From: Parafrankia irregularis
GTDB taxonomy: Bacteria > Actinomycetota > Actinomycetes > Frankiales > Frankiaceae
Assembly (NCBI RefSeq): GCF_001536285.1
Contig: NZ_FAOZ01000039.1
Location: forward strand, 1-64,000
DNA: 64,000 nucleotides
Reading direction: 5' to 3'
Part shown: positions 8,215-16,599 of the stretch, piece by piece
Numbering within the stretch: position 1 is the first letter of the stretch
Layout of the letters: every line of letters starts with the position of its first letter
The notes under the pieces: generated by a model
Databases searched by the model: none
The model's input: only the letters and a program-made list of their open reading frames with translations
What the model was told of the DNA's origin: nothing
Program-made: the position numbers and the translations under genes

Positions 8215-8388
8215 TCAACGACCCGGCTGGATCACGTCCCGGCCGTGGTAGCGGTGCATCTGCGCCAGGCGGCGGGCGTCGCCGATCTCGCGGCGTTCCT
8301 CGGCGAGCCGGACCAGCACCATGACCAGCAGCGCGCCGTTCGACAGCAGCAGCGCCACCAACGCGAGCACGAGAAAGAGGGTCATCAT
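8215..8388 (-). CDS. 57-residue single-pass membrane protein
   Basis: This short gene reads MMTLFLVLALVALLLSNGAL at the N-terminus, a clear hydrophobic helix, followed by a charged tail (VRLAEERREIGDARRLAQMH) and the stop at 8215. GGAAAGG lies upstream of the ATG at 8388; a second ATG directly follows. It lies 82 bases before the translocase gene and 18 bases after the 63-residue membrane protein, all on the minus strand. Tiny membrane proteins next to the translocase gene are the usual layout of actinobacterial transfer regions, where Spd-type proteins help spread the element. The specific role is unknown. Confidence 0.7.
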   Translation of the reverse strand: MMTLFLVLALVALLLSNGALLVMVLVRLAEERREIGDARRLAQMHRYHGRDVIQPGR

Positions 8389-8406
8389 CGAAACTGCGCC
8401 TTTCCG

Positions 8407-8598
8407 TTACACGCCGATCGACGAGACGACGCCGAGCACCTGATCGATGATCTGCTGAATCATCGGGGCCTGCCCGGACGCAGCCAGGTAGAAGCCGAGC
8501 ACGATGCACAGCAGCGCCCCGCCGAGACTGAGCCGGTACGACCGGATCAGCACCACCACCGCGGACGACAGCAGCAGGACAATCGAGATACTCATCAT
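8407..8598 (-). CDS. 63-residue membrane protein, two transmembrane helices
   Basis: The sequence begins MMSISIVLLLSSAVVVLIRS and continues SLGGALLCIVLGFYLAASGQ, two hydrophobic helices joined by a short basic loop. The C-terminus is amphipathic (IQQIIDQVLGVVSSI). It shares the minus-strand run with the translocase gene and its neighbours, 18 bases before the next gene. The size and setting match small accessory membrane proteins of conjugative elements. I do not recognise a named family. Confidence 0.7.
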   Translation of the reverse strand: MMSISIVLLLSSAVVVLIRSYRLSLGGALLCIVLGFYLAASGQAPMIQQIIDQVLGVVSSIGV

Positions 8599-8632
8599 GG
8601 GATGGGAATCCTTTCCTTCGACACCGGCAGGT

Positions 8633-9019
8633 TCAGGAGTTCAGGTCGTAAAGGTCGCTGCCGAACGGGACATCGTCGAACTCGTCGACGGTGACGAACA
8701 CCTCGATGTCCACCACCATCGGGTCACCGGGCAGCGGTTCGACACCGGCCGGAACCGCCCAGGCGTTGTACGCCTGCCGCCATTCCTCCCGCGTTCGCGC
8801 CCGCCACGTCTCCAGTCGCGCCAGCAACAGGTCGAGCGCGTCCCGAAGCTCGGTGTCCTCGGCGCTCTCCGCCATGTGCATGCGATGCAGAACGGCACTC
8901 GCCGTGTAGCCCTGCATGTGCTCGGTGTGCGCTACCTCCGCCCGGTTGGCCAGGTCAGACAGCGTCAGAGGCCCGAAGTGGCCCTCAGGCGCGCAACCGA
9001 AGGACGAACCGTCAACCAT
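8633..9019 (-). CDS. hypothetical protein of the transfer region
   Basis: A 128-residue soluble, acidic protein. The central part (AEVAHTEHMQGYTASAVLHR, AEDTELRDALDLLLARLETW) is helical, and the end (VVDIEVFVTVDEFDDVPFG) is a strand-rich acidic tail. No enzyme motif is visible. It is encoded 34 bases upstream of the two tiny membrane-protein genes on the same strand, so it is probably co-transcribed with the translocase. GGAG lies ten bases before the ATG. Confidence 0.65.
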   Translation of the reverse strand: MVDGSSFGCAPEGHFGPLTLSDLANRAEVAHTEHMQGYTASAVLHRMHMAESAEDTELRDALDLLLARLETWRARTREEWRQAYNAWAVPAGVEPLPGDPMVVDIEVFVTVDEFDDVPFGSDLYDLNS

Positions 9020-9177
9020 TGATTGGTCTCCTTGAAGCTCGTATAGAAGAGTGGTTTTCTTGCTGCCCCGCAGAGAAACATGGAGGATGTGCCTTAGGGT
9101 CGAGGAGAGTTCCGGGCCGAATTTTCGGCGCTGGAAATGCAGACGCCGGGGGTCACTTCCCGGAGTTCCGCGCCGAT

Positions 9178-9378
9178 CTACCTGCTACGGCCTCGGCCGA
9201 TCACCCAGAAGACTCCCAGACCCAAGGCGAACACCGCGCACGCGCCGAGCATGGCAGGCGCCATACTCGTGGCCGCCCACTGCACCGTGGTCGCGCCCAC
9301 GACCAGCATGGCGATCCAGAAGAAACAGCGGGCCAGTGTTCCGAACAAGGACCGGCGGACAACGTAGTACCGCACCAT
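9178..9378 (-). CDS. 66-residue membrane protein, first gene of the transfer run
   Basis: Two hydrophobic stretches are visible, FGTLARCFFWIAMLVVGATT and MAPAMLGACAVFALGLGVFW, with a short basic tail (GRGRSR). It is the most upstream recognisable gene of the minus-strand run leading to the translocase, 158 bases before the next gene. The function is unknown. Its place suggests a transfer or spread accessory protein. Confidence 0.6.
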   Translation of the reverse strand: MVRYYVVRRSLFGTLARCFFWIAMLVVGATTVQWAATSMAPAMLGACAVFALGLGVFWVIGRGRSR

Positions 9379-9888
9379 TACAGAACCTGCCGTTCTCGTC
9401 GCGACGACCCGCGGCCGTCACGACTGAAAATCCCTGGATACGCTTCTGCGCTCCGGGAGGCGTGGCACCCTGCCGCCACTGGTTCTCAGTATCCGGAAAA
9501 CCGACGGCAGAAATCTGCCCACATATTCGGCCGTTTTTCGAGCATCAAACCGGGCAGGAGAACGGCGCCGGAGTGGGCAGCGAACCGGGCACGCGCATGG
9601 TCACCCGGCCGGACTCTTCCCAGCTCACATGGCCCGCACCTGCGCGCCCGGACGCGGGCCGTTCCGAGGCGGCCGCCGTCAGCTTGCAAGCAAACAGGCG
9701 GACGTCGATCCAGCGGCAGCGACCGGCAGCCGACACAGGCTATCGAAGGCAAACGTGGCGATCATGCGCCAAAGGTGGCATAGTCGTCCGCGTTGCCCGT
9801 TACTCCCCGCACCAGGGTGACCCCAGAGAAGGAAGGAGGCGTACGGCGGGGGAAGCGGGGGCCGCCCAGGCCCCTGCCGGAACCCAAC
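9379..9888. other. 510-base divergent intergenic region
   Basis: This stretch separates the minus-strand transfer genes from the plus-strand gene at 9889, so it should hold divergent promoters. Open frames exist on both strands, for example an 88-codon one at 9486-9752 minus, but none has recognisable features or a good ribosome site. A strong purine-rich site (AAGGAGG near 9831) is not followed by a start codon at a normal distance in any frame. I see no repeats of note. Confidence 0.4.
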
Positions 9889-10278
9889 ATGTCCACGACC
9901 AGCACGCCGGACATCGAGACGGTAGAGACGCTCCTGCGAAAGGCCCGGCGCCACGGCGCCCGCGGCCCTGAACTCGCGCAGCACCTCCCTGCCCTGATCG
10001 ACCTTCTCGTACCGCCCAACGGCACCAGCCCGAAGGAGCGGGCAGCACACGCGGAGCAGATCATCAGGAAGGCCATCGACACCGCGCTCGACGATCCCGC
10101 CAAGTCCGCCATGCGAGTCCTGTTCGGTCTCGCGGCTGGAACCCGACGGAGCAGCGTCGACTTCCGCCGCGAACGCGCCGCGGCCTACATGGGCATCACC
10201 CCCGGCGCCTTCCGCCGCCCCCGGCAGGAAGGCGTCATGATCCTCAATATTGCGTTTGAGATAGCGGCCACCGCCTGA
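9889..10278 (+). CDS. conserved hypothetical protein upstream of the STAND-kinase gene
   Basis: 129 residues from the ATG at 9889; an upstream start at 9793 is possible but adds only low-complexity sequence. The core LAQHLPALIDLLVPPNGTSP, KERAAHAEQIIRKAIDTALD, AMRVLFGLAAGTRRSSVDF and RRERAAAYMGITPGAFRRPR resembles actinobacterial proteins of unknown function. Those often carry 'LFGL..gtrg.....R...aA...gv.pgtFrr' and occur next to signalling or STAND genes. The last part looks like a helix-turn-helix. It lies 210 bases before the STAND-kinase gene on the same strand and may be its partner or effector adaptor; that is inference. Confidence 0.6.
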   Translation: MSTTSTPDIETVETLLRKARRHGARGPELAQHLPALIDLLVPPNGTSPKERAAHAEQIIRKAIDTALDDPAKSAMRVLFGLAAGTRRSSVDFRRERAAAYMGITPGAFRRPRQEGVMILNIAFEIAATA

Positions 10279-10488
10279 CCCCGGTGGCACTGCAGCGAGA
10301 GGCCGCGTCGGAACTTCTCCGGCGCGGCCTCTGAGCTGGTCAAACACCGTCGAAAGTCCGCCATCCCGCACTGTCATACGGCGTAGATCCACGGGGCCGC
10401 GCCAGACAGAGGAACTAACCGGCGCTGCGGGCGATCCTGTGGTTGAGTTAGCTCCGGCCAGATTCTGGACGTTGGTCGGAGGATAGGG

Positions 10489-13400
10489 ATGGCGCCCACG
10501 CCGCGGTTTCACCGCGTCGCCGCACTGCAGCGACGGTTCGTCGACCGGGAACCGGTGTTGGCGGCGTTCACCGCCGAGCTGGCACGGATCGGCGAGGGAC
10601 CACGGATCTTCAATCCCACCGGCGTCGGCGGAATCGGAAAGTCACGACTGCTGCGGGAGTTGAAAGACCGCGCGGCAGGCGACTACCGCACGGCCTCACT
10701 GGATCTCCAGGTTCACTCGCTACGCCAGCAGGAAGACGCACTCGCGGTGCTGCGCGGCGAGCTGGGAAGGCAGCGCGTACATTTCGACCGGTTCGATATC
10801 GCCTATGCGGTGCTCTGGCAGCGCTTGCACCCCCATCTACGCCTGAGCCGATCCGATCTGGCGTTCGTCGACGACAGTTCAATCCTCACCGATATCGTCG
10901 ACACGGTCGCCGGGCTCCCCGTTTTCGGCACCGCCCGAGGCCTTCTCAAAATTCTCGACAAGGGAAGCGCGGACATGCGCCGCCGCATGCGGGTACGACG
11001 AGACACCACCCTGGCCGTACTCGACGAACTACCCAACAGTGAACTCGCGGACGCTGTCACTTTTCTCTTCGCGGAAGACCTTAGGGCATCGAGCGCAGAC
11101 AAACCGTATGTCATTATCATCGACAGCCATGAGGCTCTTGTCCCTAATCCGGTTCGTAGCGGACGGGGTCAACTCGCGGATATCTGGCTTCGCGACCTGG
11201 TAGCCCAGTTCGACCGCGGCCTGGTGGTCATTGCCAGCCGGGAACCGCTCCACTGGGAACTCACCGAGCCCGGATGGGAAGATCACATCACCGCGTGCGG
11301 AATCGACGACCTCCCGATGGAAGCACGTCTGGAGTTGCTCAACGCGGGCGGGATAACGGACCCGGTCCAGCGGCAGACCATCGCGACCGCAAGCGCGGGC
11401 CTTCCCTTCTACCTCAATCTCGCGGTCGACACCCACCTCCAGACTGGCGGCCGCATCAGCGGTGACCCCGTATCCCAGCAGGAAATCCTGGCCCGGTTCC
11501 TCCAGCATGTCGAACCGAACGAAATCCGAGCCCTGGAAATCCTGAGTCCGGCACGAATCTTCGATTACGATATCTTCCAGACCCTGGCCGCCTCCTTCAA
11601 TCTTCCCGGTCACCGCATCGCCTGGGAATCGGTCAGCGCCTACTCATTCGTCTACCCGGCCGCAGACGCGCTCCGCTTTCACCAGCTCATGGCCACAGCA
11701 CTACGCGAACGACTCTCGCCCGCTACGGCAACAGACATTCACACGCTTCTGCGTCGCCGATGGGAAGAACGGGCCGACAGCGTTTCCGGCCAAGACAGCG
11801 GAATCCACGCGGCCCGCGCGCTACGCGAGGCCGCCTACCATGCCCTCAGCAGCGGACAGGCCACCGGCGAGGCTCTCCTCAGCTACACCGACCGCGCGGT
11901 ACTCCGCGGCGGCCATAGCGCCGCCCACGGGATCATCGAAGACCTCCGCACCAATCTGCCCGGCCGGCCCGACCGCAACGGCCTGGTAGACGCACTGCGG
12001 TGCCTACAAGCCGACGCTGCCGTCCGCATCGGCGACGCCGCCGCCGTGACCGCGTTGATCCCCGAACCGGTCACCACGCTCGACCTCGACACGACGATCG
12101 GCGCCCGGCTCGTCGTCGCTGCCGGACACGGCCGACGCATAGCCGGAGACACCCGGGAAGCGCTCGACACCTACACCGGCGTGTGGAACCGCGCCACGGC
12201 CGCTCCCAAGCTCACCGCAGGACTGTGGGCCGCGGACCTCCACATGGCCCAAGGACGCTTCCGCGACGCCGAGGCACTGGCGGCCGAACTGAGCACCTCT
12301 GCGCCCGCCCAGGACGCAGAGTTCCTCGGCGACATCGCCCGCCTACGGTGCCTCGCACACCGATTCGCGTTCGACTTCGACACCGCCGCCCGGTACCTCG
12401 ACGAAGCCACCACCCACTACACCGCGGCCGGCAGCGTCCTCGGTCTCGCCAACATCCAGACCAATCGCGCCGAGCTCCTCGCGCACACGGACCCGCCGGC
12501 CGCCGTCATTGAAGCGGGGCGCGCCATCGAGGTTCAACGCGAGATCGGTGCCCGCCATGAAATCGGCAAGGCATACACCGCACTCGCCATCGCGCAACTA
12601 CACAGCGGGAACCTCGACGCGGCCGAAACCGCTCTCCACTCCGCATGCGAAGCTCTCGAAGCCGCCAACTATCGGTCCGGCCGCGCCCGCGCCGAGTTCT
12701 ACCGCGCCATCATCCAGATTCGGCGCGGCCGACTCGACGAAGCCCACGCATCGCTCCGATGGACGATCCGGGAACTCGAAGCCGCCGACGTCTACCCAAC
12801 AATCGTTCTGTGCGCGGCACGAGCACTGGAACTCATCGGCGTCGAGGATGAGCAGATCACTTACAGTCGGGAACGCGCGACGCTGGAAATCCAGCCAATG
12901 GACCCCCTCGACCGCCTAGACGAGCAGGTCACCCACTTCGTTGCAGCTCTGACCGATGGTCGGGAGTGGAATCCGAACGACTATTACCTGCAGGCAACCG
13001 GGAGATCTGACGCGGCCGCGGGCTTCTACAACCACAACGTCCGGATGACCACGCCAACAGGCGACGTCATCGTACGGATACCCATAGCCGGCAGCGACAT
13101 CATGGACCTCAAGATCTGGCCTGAGTCTCAGGTGCTCCGCGCCATTCGCGGGACAGTCACTCATGCCCCACGACTTCTGTTCACCGACGCTCGGAGCGAG
13201 TACCAGATTCTCGATTGCCTTCCGGGCCGGGTACTCGACGAAACAGCCCCACGCGGGACCGCCGTGCCGGCTCACGTCATCGGCGACGTCGTCGAGATGT
13301 TCACCCAACTCGGAAACGTACCACCCAGCGCCGCACCTGCCCCACCCTCAGACTGGCCGGCAGACGGGGACACCACCGGATTCGCCAGGCGCCTTTCCGC

Positions 13401-13968
13401 GGTCACGGAAGACGTACACTCGCGCTTCCTTCCCGAATTTGGCGACCTCTACTCCGCCTTCGGGATCCCCACCAATGCCCTGGCCGAAATCGAGAACAGA
13501 TGGCAGACACTGCGACCGCGCCCGTTCCGCCTACTCCACACCGACATCCACCGCAAGAACATCATTATTTCAGACGGCCGGTCAAGCTTCCTTGACTGGG
13601 AACTCGCCCTGTGGGGCGACCCCGTTTATGACCTAGCCGTCCATATACACAAGATGGCCTACCAGGACAACGAGCACGACGCACTTCTTGACGAATGGAC
13701 TGCCGTCGTCACCGGGCCCCATTCCGAAGGATGGCAACCAGACCTCGACACCTACCTTTCTCACGAACGAGTGAAGTCCGCCATCGTCGATACCGTTCGA
13801 TACACGAAGATACTAACGGAATCCAGACCAAGTAGAGATGAAAGCATCGCGCTCACCGAAAAACTCGCGGGGAAGATATCTGCCGCACATTCCGTACTAG
13901 GAAACGAGCTACAGATCGATGGTCCGACCATTGCAACTCTGATAGAACAGTGGCGAGGCCGACGGTAG
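10489..13968 (+). CDS. STAND NTPase with TPR-like repeats fused to an APH-like kinase domain
   Basis: 1159 residues, with GGAGG six bases before the ATG. The N-terminal NTPase has a P-loop at G45-VGGIGKS-52, a Walker B strand YVIIIDSHEAL (D212) and a sensor-like VVIASRE (246-252). This is the NB-ARC/STAND layout, with a winged-helix-like segment to about 430. Residues about 440-800 are alpha-helical repeats (LVVAAGHGRRIAGDTREALD, AYTALAIAQLHSGNLDAAET) typical of TPR sensors. Residues about 830-1159 are an aminoglycoside-phosphotransferase/choline-kinase-like domain. It has LLHTDIHRKNIIISDG (H1017, D1019, N1024), the metal-binding FLDWE (D1036) and LWGDPVYDLAVHIHK. STAND proteins sense a trigger and oligomerise, so the kinase would be the effector. 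I know of no named system with this fusion. It is convergent with the Shedu-like gene. Confidence 0.85.
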   Translation: MAPTPRFHRVAALQRRFVDREPVLAAFTAELARIGEGPRIFNPTGVGGIGKSRLLRELKDRAAGDYRTASLDLQVHSLRQQEDALAVLRGELGRQRVHFDRFDIAYAVLWQRLHPHLRLSRSDLAFVDDSSILTDIVDTVAGLPVFGTARGLLKILDKGSADMRRRMRVRRDTTLAVLDELPNSELADAVTFLFAEDLRASSADKPYVIIIDSHEALVPNPVRSGRGQLADIWLRDLVAQFDRGLVVIASREPLHWELTEPGWEDHITACGIDDLPMEARLELLNAGGITDPVQRQTIATASAGLPFYLNLAVDTHLQTGGRISGDPVSQQEILARFLQHVEPNEIRALEILSPARIFDYDIFQTLAASFNLPGHRIAWESVSAYSFVYPAADALRFHQLMATALRERLSPATATDIHTLLRRRWEERADSVSGQDSGIHAARALREAAYHALSSGQATGEALLSYTDRAVLRGGHSAAHGIIEDLRTNLPGRPDRNGLVDALRCLQADAAVRIGDAAAVTALIPEPVTTLDLDTTIGARLVVAAGHGRRIAGDTREALDTYTGVWNRATAAPKLTAGLWAADLHMAQGRFRDAEALAAELSTSAPAQDAEFLGDIARLRCLAHRFAFDFDTAARYLDEATTHYTAAGSVLGLANIQTNRAELLAHTDPPAAVIEAGRAIEVQREIGARHEIGKAYTALAIAQLHSGNLDAAETALHSACEALEAANYRSGRARAEFYRAIIQIRRGRLDEAHASLRWTIRELEAADVYPTIVLCAARALELIGVEDEQITYSRERATLEIQPMDPLDRLDEQVTHFVAALTDGREWNPNDYYLQATGRSDAAAGFYNHNVRMTTPTGDVIVRIPIAGSDIMDLKIWPESQVLRAIRGTVTHAPRLLFTDARSEYQILDCLPGRVLDETAPRGTAVPAHVIGDVVEMFTQLGNVPPSAAPAPPSDWPADGDTTGFARRLSAVTEDVHSRFLPEFGDLYSAFGIPTNALAEIENRWQTLRPRPFRLLHTDIHRKNIIISDGRSSFLDWELALWGDPVYDLAVHIHKMAYQDNEHDALLDEWTAVVTGPHSEGWQPDLDTYLSHERVKSAIVDTVRYTKILTESRPSRDESIALTEKLAGKISAAHSVLGNELQIDGPTIATLIEQWRGRR

Positions 13969-13987
13969 TAGGTATCGCCTCTCGGAA

Positions 13988-15181
13988 CTAGCTAAGATCC
14001 ATAACTGCACATCGCGCACGCATGTACAGTTCGTCGAAGGTGATAATTTCCGGATCAGTCAGATTACGCCGGTAGTTCTCGAAAGAGCGAAACTTTTCAT
14101 TATTGCAGCTCCCCTCGCGCACAAATTGTCCGAGATGGCCGGCAATCAGGTACGAACGAGGTCGACAGTAGTGAACATCAAAACCTATATCGTAACCATC
14201 CGAGTCGCGCCGCCGCTGTGACTGCCACCTACCTATAGCAGAATCCACCGTCGCATGACATTGGGCTACTGCGCCGACAATCTCACTGTCCGGAGGCCAG
14301 GTTGCAGATCTGTAAGTAGATGCTCGAACAAGCTGGGTATCAGGCCGTTTTATTTCGACGAAGACAAATGAACCGATCGTTCCAGCAGTGCGCATAAGGG
14401 CATCCGGCCTCTTACCGGCCCCCTCAATCGACGCTCCGGCGACCGCCTGACTCAGACGACCTAGGTCCCACGGCAAGAAAACTTGCGCGGAAAGTCCTAT
14501 CCCAAAGATCCATCGATTTTCCTCGAAGAAGTGTTGCCACACGTCCTCCGGGCGCGACTTCCCTAGCTCTTGCTGGTGCCGCCGAAAGTAATCGGCGTCC
14601 TCAAGAAGATTCTCGAATAGCTTAACAGCAGATCTTCTGCGCCTTACGGCGATCACATCTACCGCAGTCTCGTCTTCCTGAATGATTTTGGTAATGTCGT
14701 CTTTTCGAGAAGAGTACAGCTGAGCGACGATCTCCGGGGAATCGAGAACTTCCCGAATAAGATCAGAATCGAGACGACTTCCCTCTGTCGAGCCCATCGG
14801 AGTGGATGCAATCAGCGCCAGAAATCTCTTTAGCGCCTCCACCTCTTCACCGTTTAGCGAGAACGTCTTCTCCCGGCGAGGAATTCCATTTACGCTGAAC
14901 TTCTGGAAGACTAGCTGGGATATTCGACGATCATCCTCGAAAAAGACCGCCTTAAGCTGGTCACGGCGATGTCGGGTTTCGCGGAGCACTTCTTCGATTC
15001 CACCATTTCGGACGAATCGAACATCGTCGCTCGTATCGTGAACCTGAAAAGCCATCCGCTGTTGAAGCGGAATTTGCCCATTTGGGTCTACTTCAGCACC
15101 CTCTTGAGAAAAACGCTTGGTGAAATAGAGGCGCCCAGGCCTGCGCTGAGCAGCGAAATGCGCGTCTACATCAGAAGCCAT
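13988..15181 (-). CDS. sduA: Shedu-like anti-phage nuclease (DUF4263)
   Basis: 397 residues from the ATG at 15181 (GGGGG six bases upstream); two in-frame ATGs lie a few codons earlier. The C-terminal half has the DUF4263 PD-(D/E)xK nuclease signature of SduA: FFEENRWIFGIGL, then GKRPDALM (D260 in this numbering) and FVFVEIKRPDTQL (E276, K278), then GAVAQCHATVDSAIGRW. The N-terminal 200 residues are a separate, more variable region, as is normal for Shedu proteins. Shedu acts as a single-gene anti-phage system. The codon use and base composition are clearly more AT-rich than in the neighbours, which points to recent transfer. It ends 20 bases from the STAND-kinase gene, tail to tail. Confidence 0.85.
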   Translation of the reverse strand: MASDVDAHFAAQRRPGRLYFTKRFSQEGAEVDPNGQIPLQQRMAFQVHDTSDDVRFVRNGGIEEVLRETRHRRDQLKAVFFEDDRRISQLVFQKFSVNGIPRREKTFSLNGEEVEALKRFLALIASTPMGSTEGSRLDSDLIREVLDSPEIVAQLYSSRKDDITKIIQEDETAVDVIAVRRRRSAVKLFENLLEDADYFRRHQQELGKSRPEDVWQHFFEENRWIFGIGLSAQVFLPWDLGRLSQAVAGASIEGAGKRPDALMRTAGTIGSFVFVEIKRPDTQLVRASTYRSATWPPDSEIVGAVAQCHATVDSAIGRWQSQRRRDSDGYDIGFDVHYCRPRSYLIAGHLGQFVREGSCNNEKFRSFENYRRNLTDPEIITFDELYMRARCAVMDLS

Positions 15182-15317
15182 TAGCATCCCCCGTCGATGC
15201 ATGAGTCAAGCTAATCGAGAAGGATACACTAGCTGACCGGTATGTCCGCGCCGGCCACCATGAGACAGACAGAGCGCCGCACCTCGCCTACAGCGACCCA
15301 GCCCGCAGGTTGATCGG

Positions 15318-16313
15318 CTAGATAGGCGGATGGCATTTCTCTGACGAGAAGCAAGTACTTGTTTGACCAGGTCCGTTCAAGGCAGGGCCGAGTAACGGAC
15401 CTAGATACAGATCGCCGAGGCGGAGGCGGCGGTGGGCGTCGCGGGCGCGTTCGTCGGCCACGCTGGCGCCGTAGCGGCGGAGCATCGCGGGTGACTGCCA
15501 GCCCATGTTCCGCATGAGGTCAGTCTCGCCGCCACCGGCGGCGAGCCAGGCGTGGGCGTTGGTGTGGCGGAACTGGTGCGGGTGCAGACCGGGCACGCCG
15601 ATGGCCTTGCCACGCCGCTTCAGCATTTGGTTGATGCCGTTCGGGGTGAGCGGGCCGCGGCTCCTCTCCGAAAGCCACAGGTTCGGCAGGTCGGCCCATC
15701 GGTCCCGCGCCCGTAGGCGCATGTAGCGCTCCAGTGCGATGCCGGTCTTACTCCCGAACGGCACCACGCGCGGTCGGCGACCCTTCGCCACGATGTGGAT
15801 CACATCCTGACCAAAGTCGACGTCTTCGACGGTCAGGTTTGCGATTTCGGCCCGTCGTCCGCCGGTGTCCATCAACAGGCGGATGATCGCTTCGTCGCGC
15901 CGAGAGATCACGTCCCGTCCGGCACATCCGGCCAAGAGCGCGCGTAGCTGCTCATCCGTCAGGACGGGCACGGACTTCTCCGGCACGACGGGCGGGCGCA
16001 TCCGGCCCATCGGGTTCACGTCGAGATCCTCTTCCTCGACGAGCCAGGACGCGAACTGCTGGAGCGCCCGGTAGACCAGGGACACGGTTGCCGGTGCGTG
16101 GTCGGCCGCGTAGTCGGCCAGGAAGGCTTCGATGTGCCTCCGCTCCAGCTTCAGGGGGTCCCCCGGCCCGCCGTGCTCGGCGAGATGCTGGATGAGGTCA
16201 CACGCCGTACCAAGGTACAGCCTGATCGTCTGCGGGGAAATAGTTCGGGCGTCAAGCGATCGGCGCCACTGACGGACCAAGGAGGGCCAGGAACCATGGT
16301 CAACTGCTTCCAT
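15318..16313 (-). CDS. tyrosine recombinase/integrase of the element
   Basis: 331 residues. The N-terminal SAM-like core-binding domain (about 8-100) is followed by the catalytic domain. Its residues are R153 ([10 protein letters not shown]), K177 ([12 protein letters not shown]), H246-x-x-R249 ([11 protein letters not shown]), W272 (MGWQSPAML) and the nucleophile Y281 (LRRYGASV). All members of the R-K-H-R-W-Y set are present, so it should be active. It reads away from the tRNA-Val gene, whose 3' end is 87 bases upstream of its start. This is the standard arrangement for an element integrated into a tRNA 3' end, with the integrase controlling both integration and excision. Confidence 0.92.
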   Translation of the reverse strand: MEAVDHGSWPSLVRQWRRSLDARTISPQTIRLYLGTACDLIQHLAEHGGPGDPLKLERRHIEAFLADYAADHAPATVSLVYRALQQFASWLVEEEDLDVNPMGRMRPPVVPEKSVPVLTDEQLRALLAGCAGRDVISRRDEAIIRLLMDTGGRRAEIANLTVEDVDFGQDVIHIVAKGRRPRVVPFGSKTGIALERYMRLRARDRWADLPNLWLSERSRGPLTPNGINQMLKRRGKAIGVPGLHPHQFRHTNAHAWLAAGGGETDLMRNMGWQSPAMLRRYGASVADERARDAHRRLRLGDLYLGPLLGPALNGPGQTSTCFSSEKCHPPI

Positions 16314-16350
16314 GATCGGGCAGTTTAGTTGTGTCCGACCGCTGTGCTCT

Positions 16351-16368
16351 ACTTGCGAACCCGCAAGT
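16351..16368. repeat. short inverted repeat between integrase and tRNA
   Basis: ACTTGCG (16351-16357) and CGCAAGT (16362-16368) flank a 4-base loop. They lie between the integrase start and the tRNA 3' end, where arm-type integrase or excisionase sites are expected. The TTGCG half-site also occurs in the large inverted repeat after the translocase gene. Confidence 0.5.
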
Positions 16369-16400
16369 GATCTTCATTCCTGCAGGTCAGAGCCGGTTTG

Positions 16401-16472
16401 TGGGCGCGGCAGGGATCGAACCTGCGACCACTCGCTTGTAAGGCGAGCGCTCTCCCGCTGAGCTACGCGCCC
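16401..16472 (-). tRNA. tRNA-Val (anticodon UAC), attachment site of the element
   Basis: On the minus strand the sequence folds as a full tRNA. The acceptor stem GGGCGCG/CGCGCCC, a D-arm with TAGCTCAGCGGGAGAGC, the anticodon stem-loop CTCGC-CTTACAA-GCGAG and the T-arm GCAGGTTCGATCCCTGC are all present. The anticodon is TAC, reading GTA (valine). CCA is not encoded after the discriminator A. The 3' end faces the integrase, so the element most likely used this 3' end as its attachment site and rebuilt the tRNA on entry. The matching repeat that should mark the far end of the element is not in the window. Confidence 0.95.
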
Positions 16473-16599
16473 GGGAGGATGCCAGCCTACGCAACACAGG
16501 GCCTGCGTCGGCAGCATACGTCCGGCTGCACGGTGCCCCTTCCGTCAGGAGAGTCACCGTGCCAGGTCGAAACGTTAGCGGATGATCGCGAGTTTTGGG

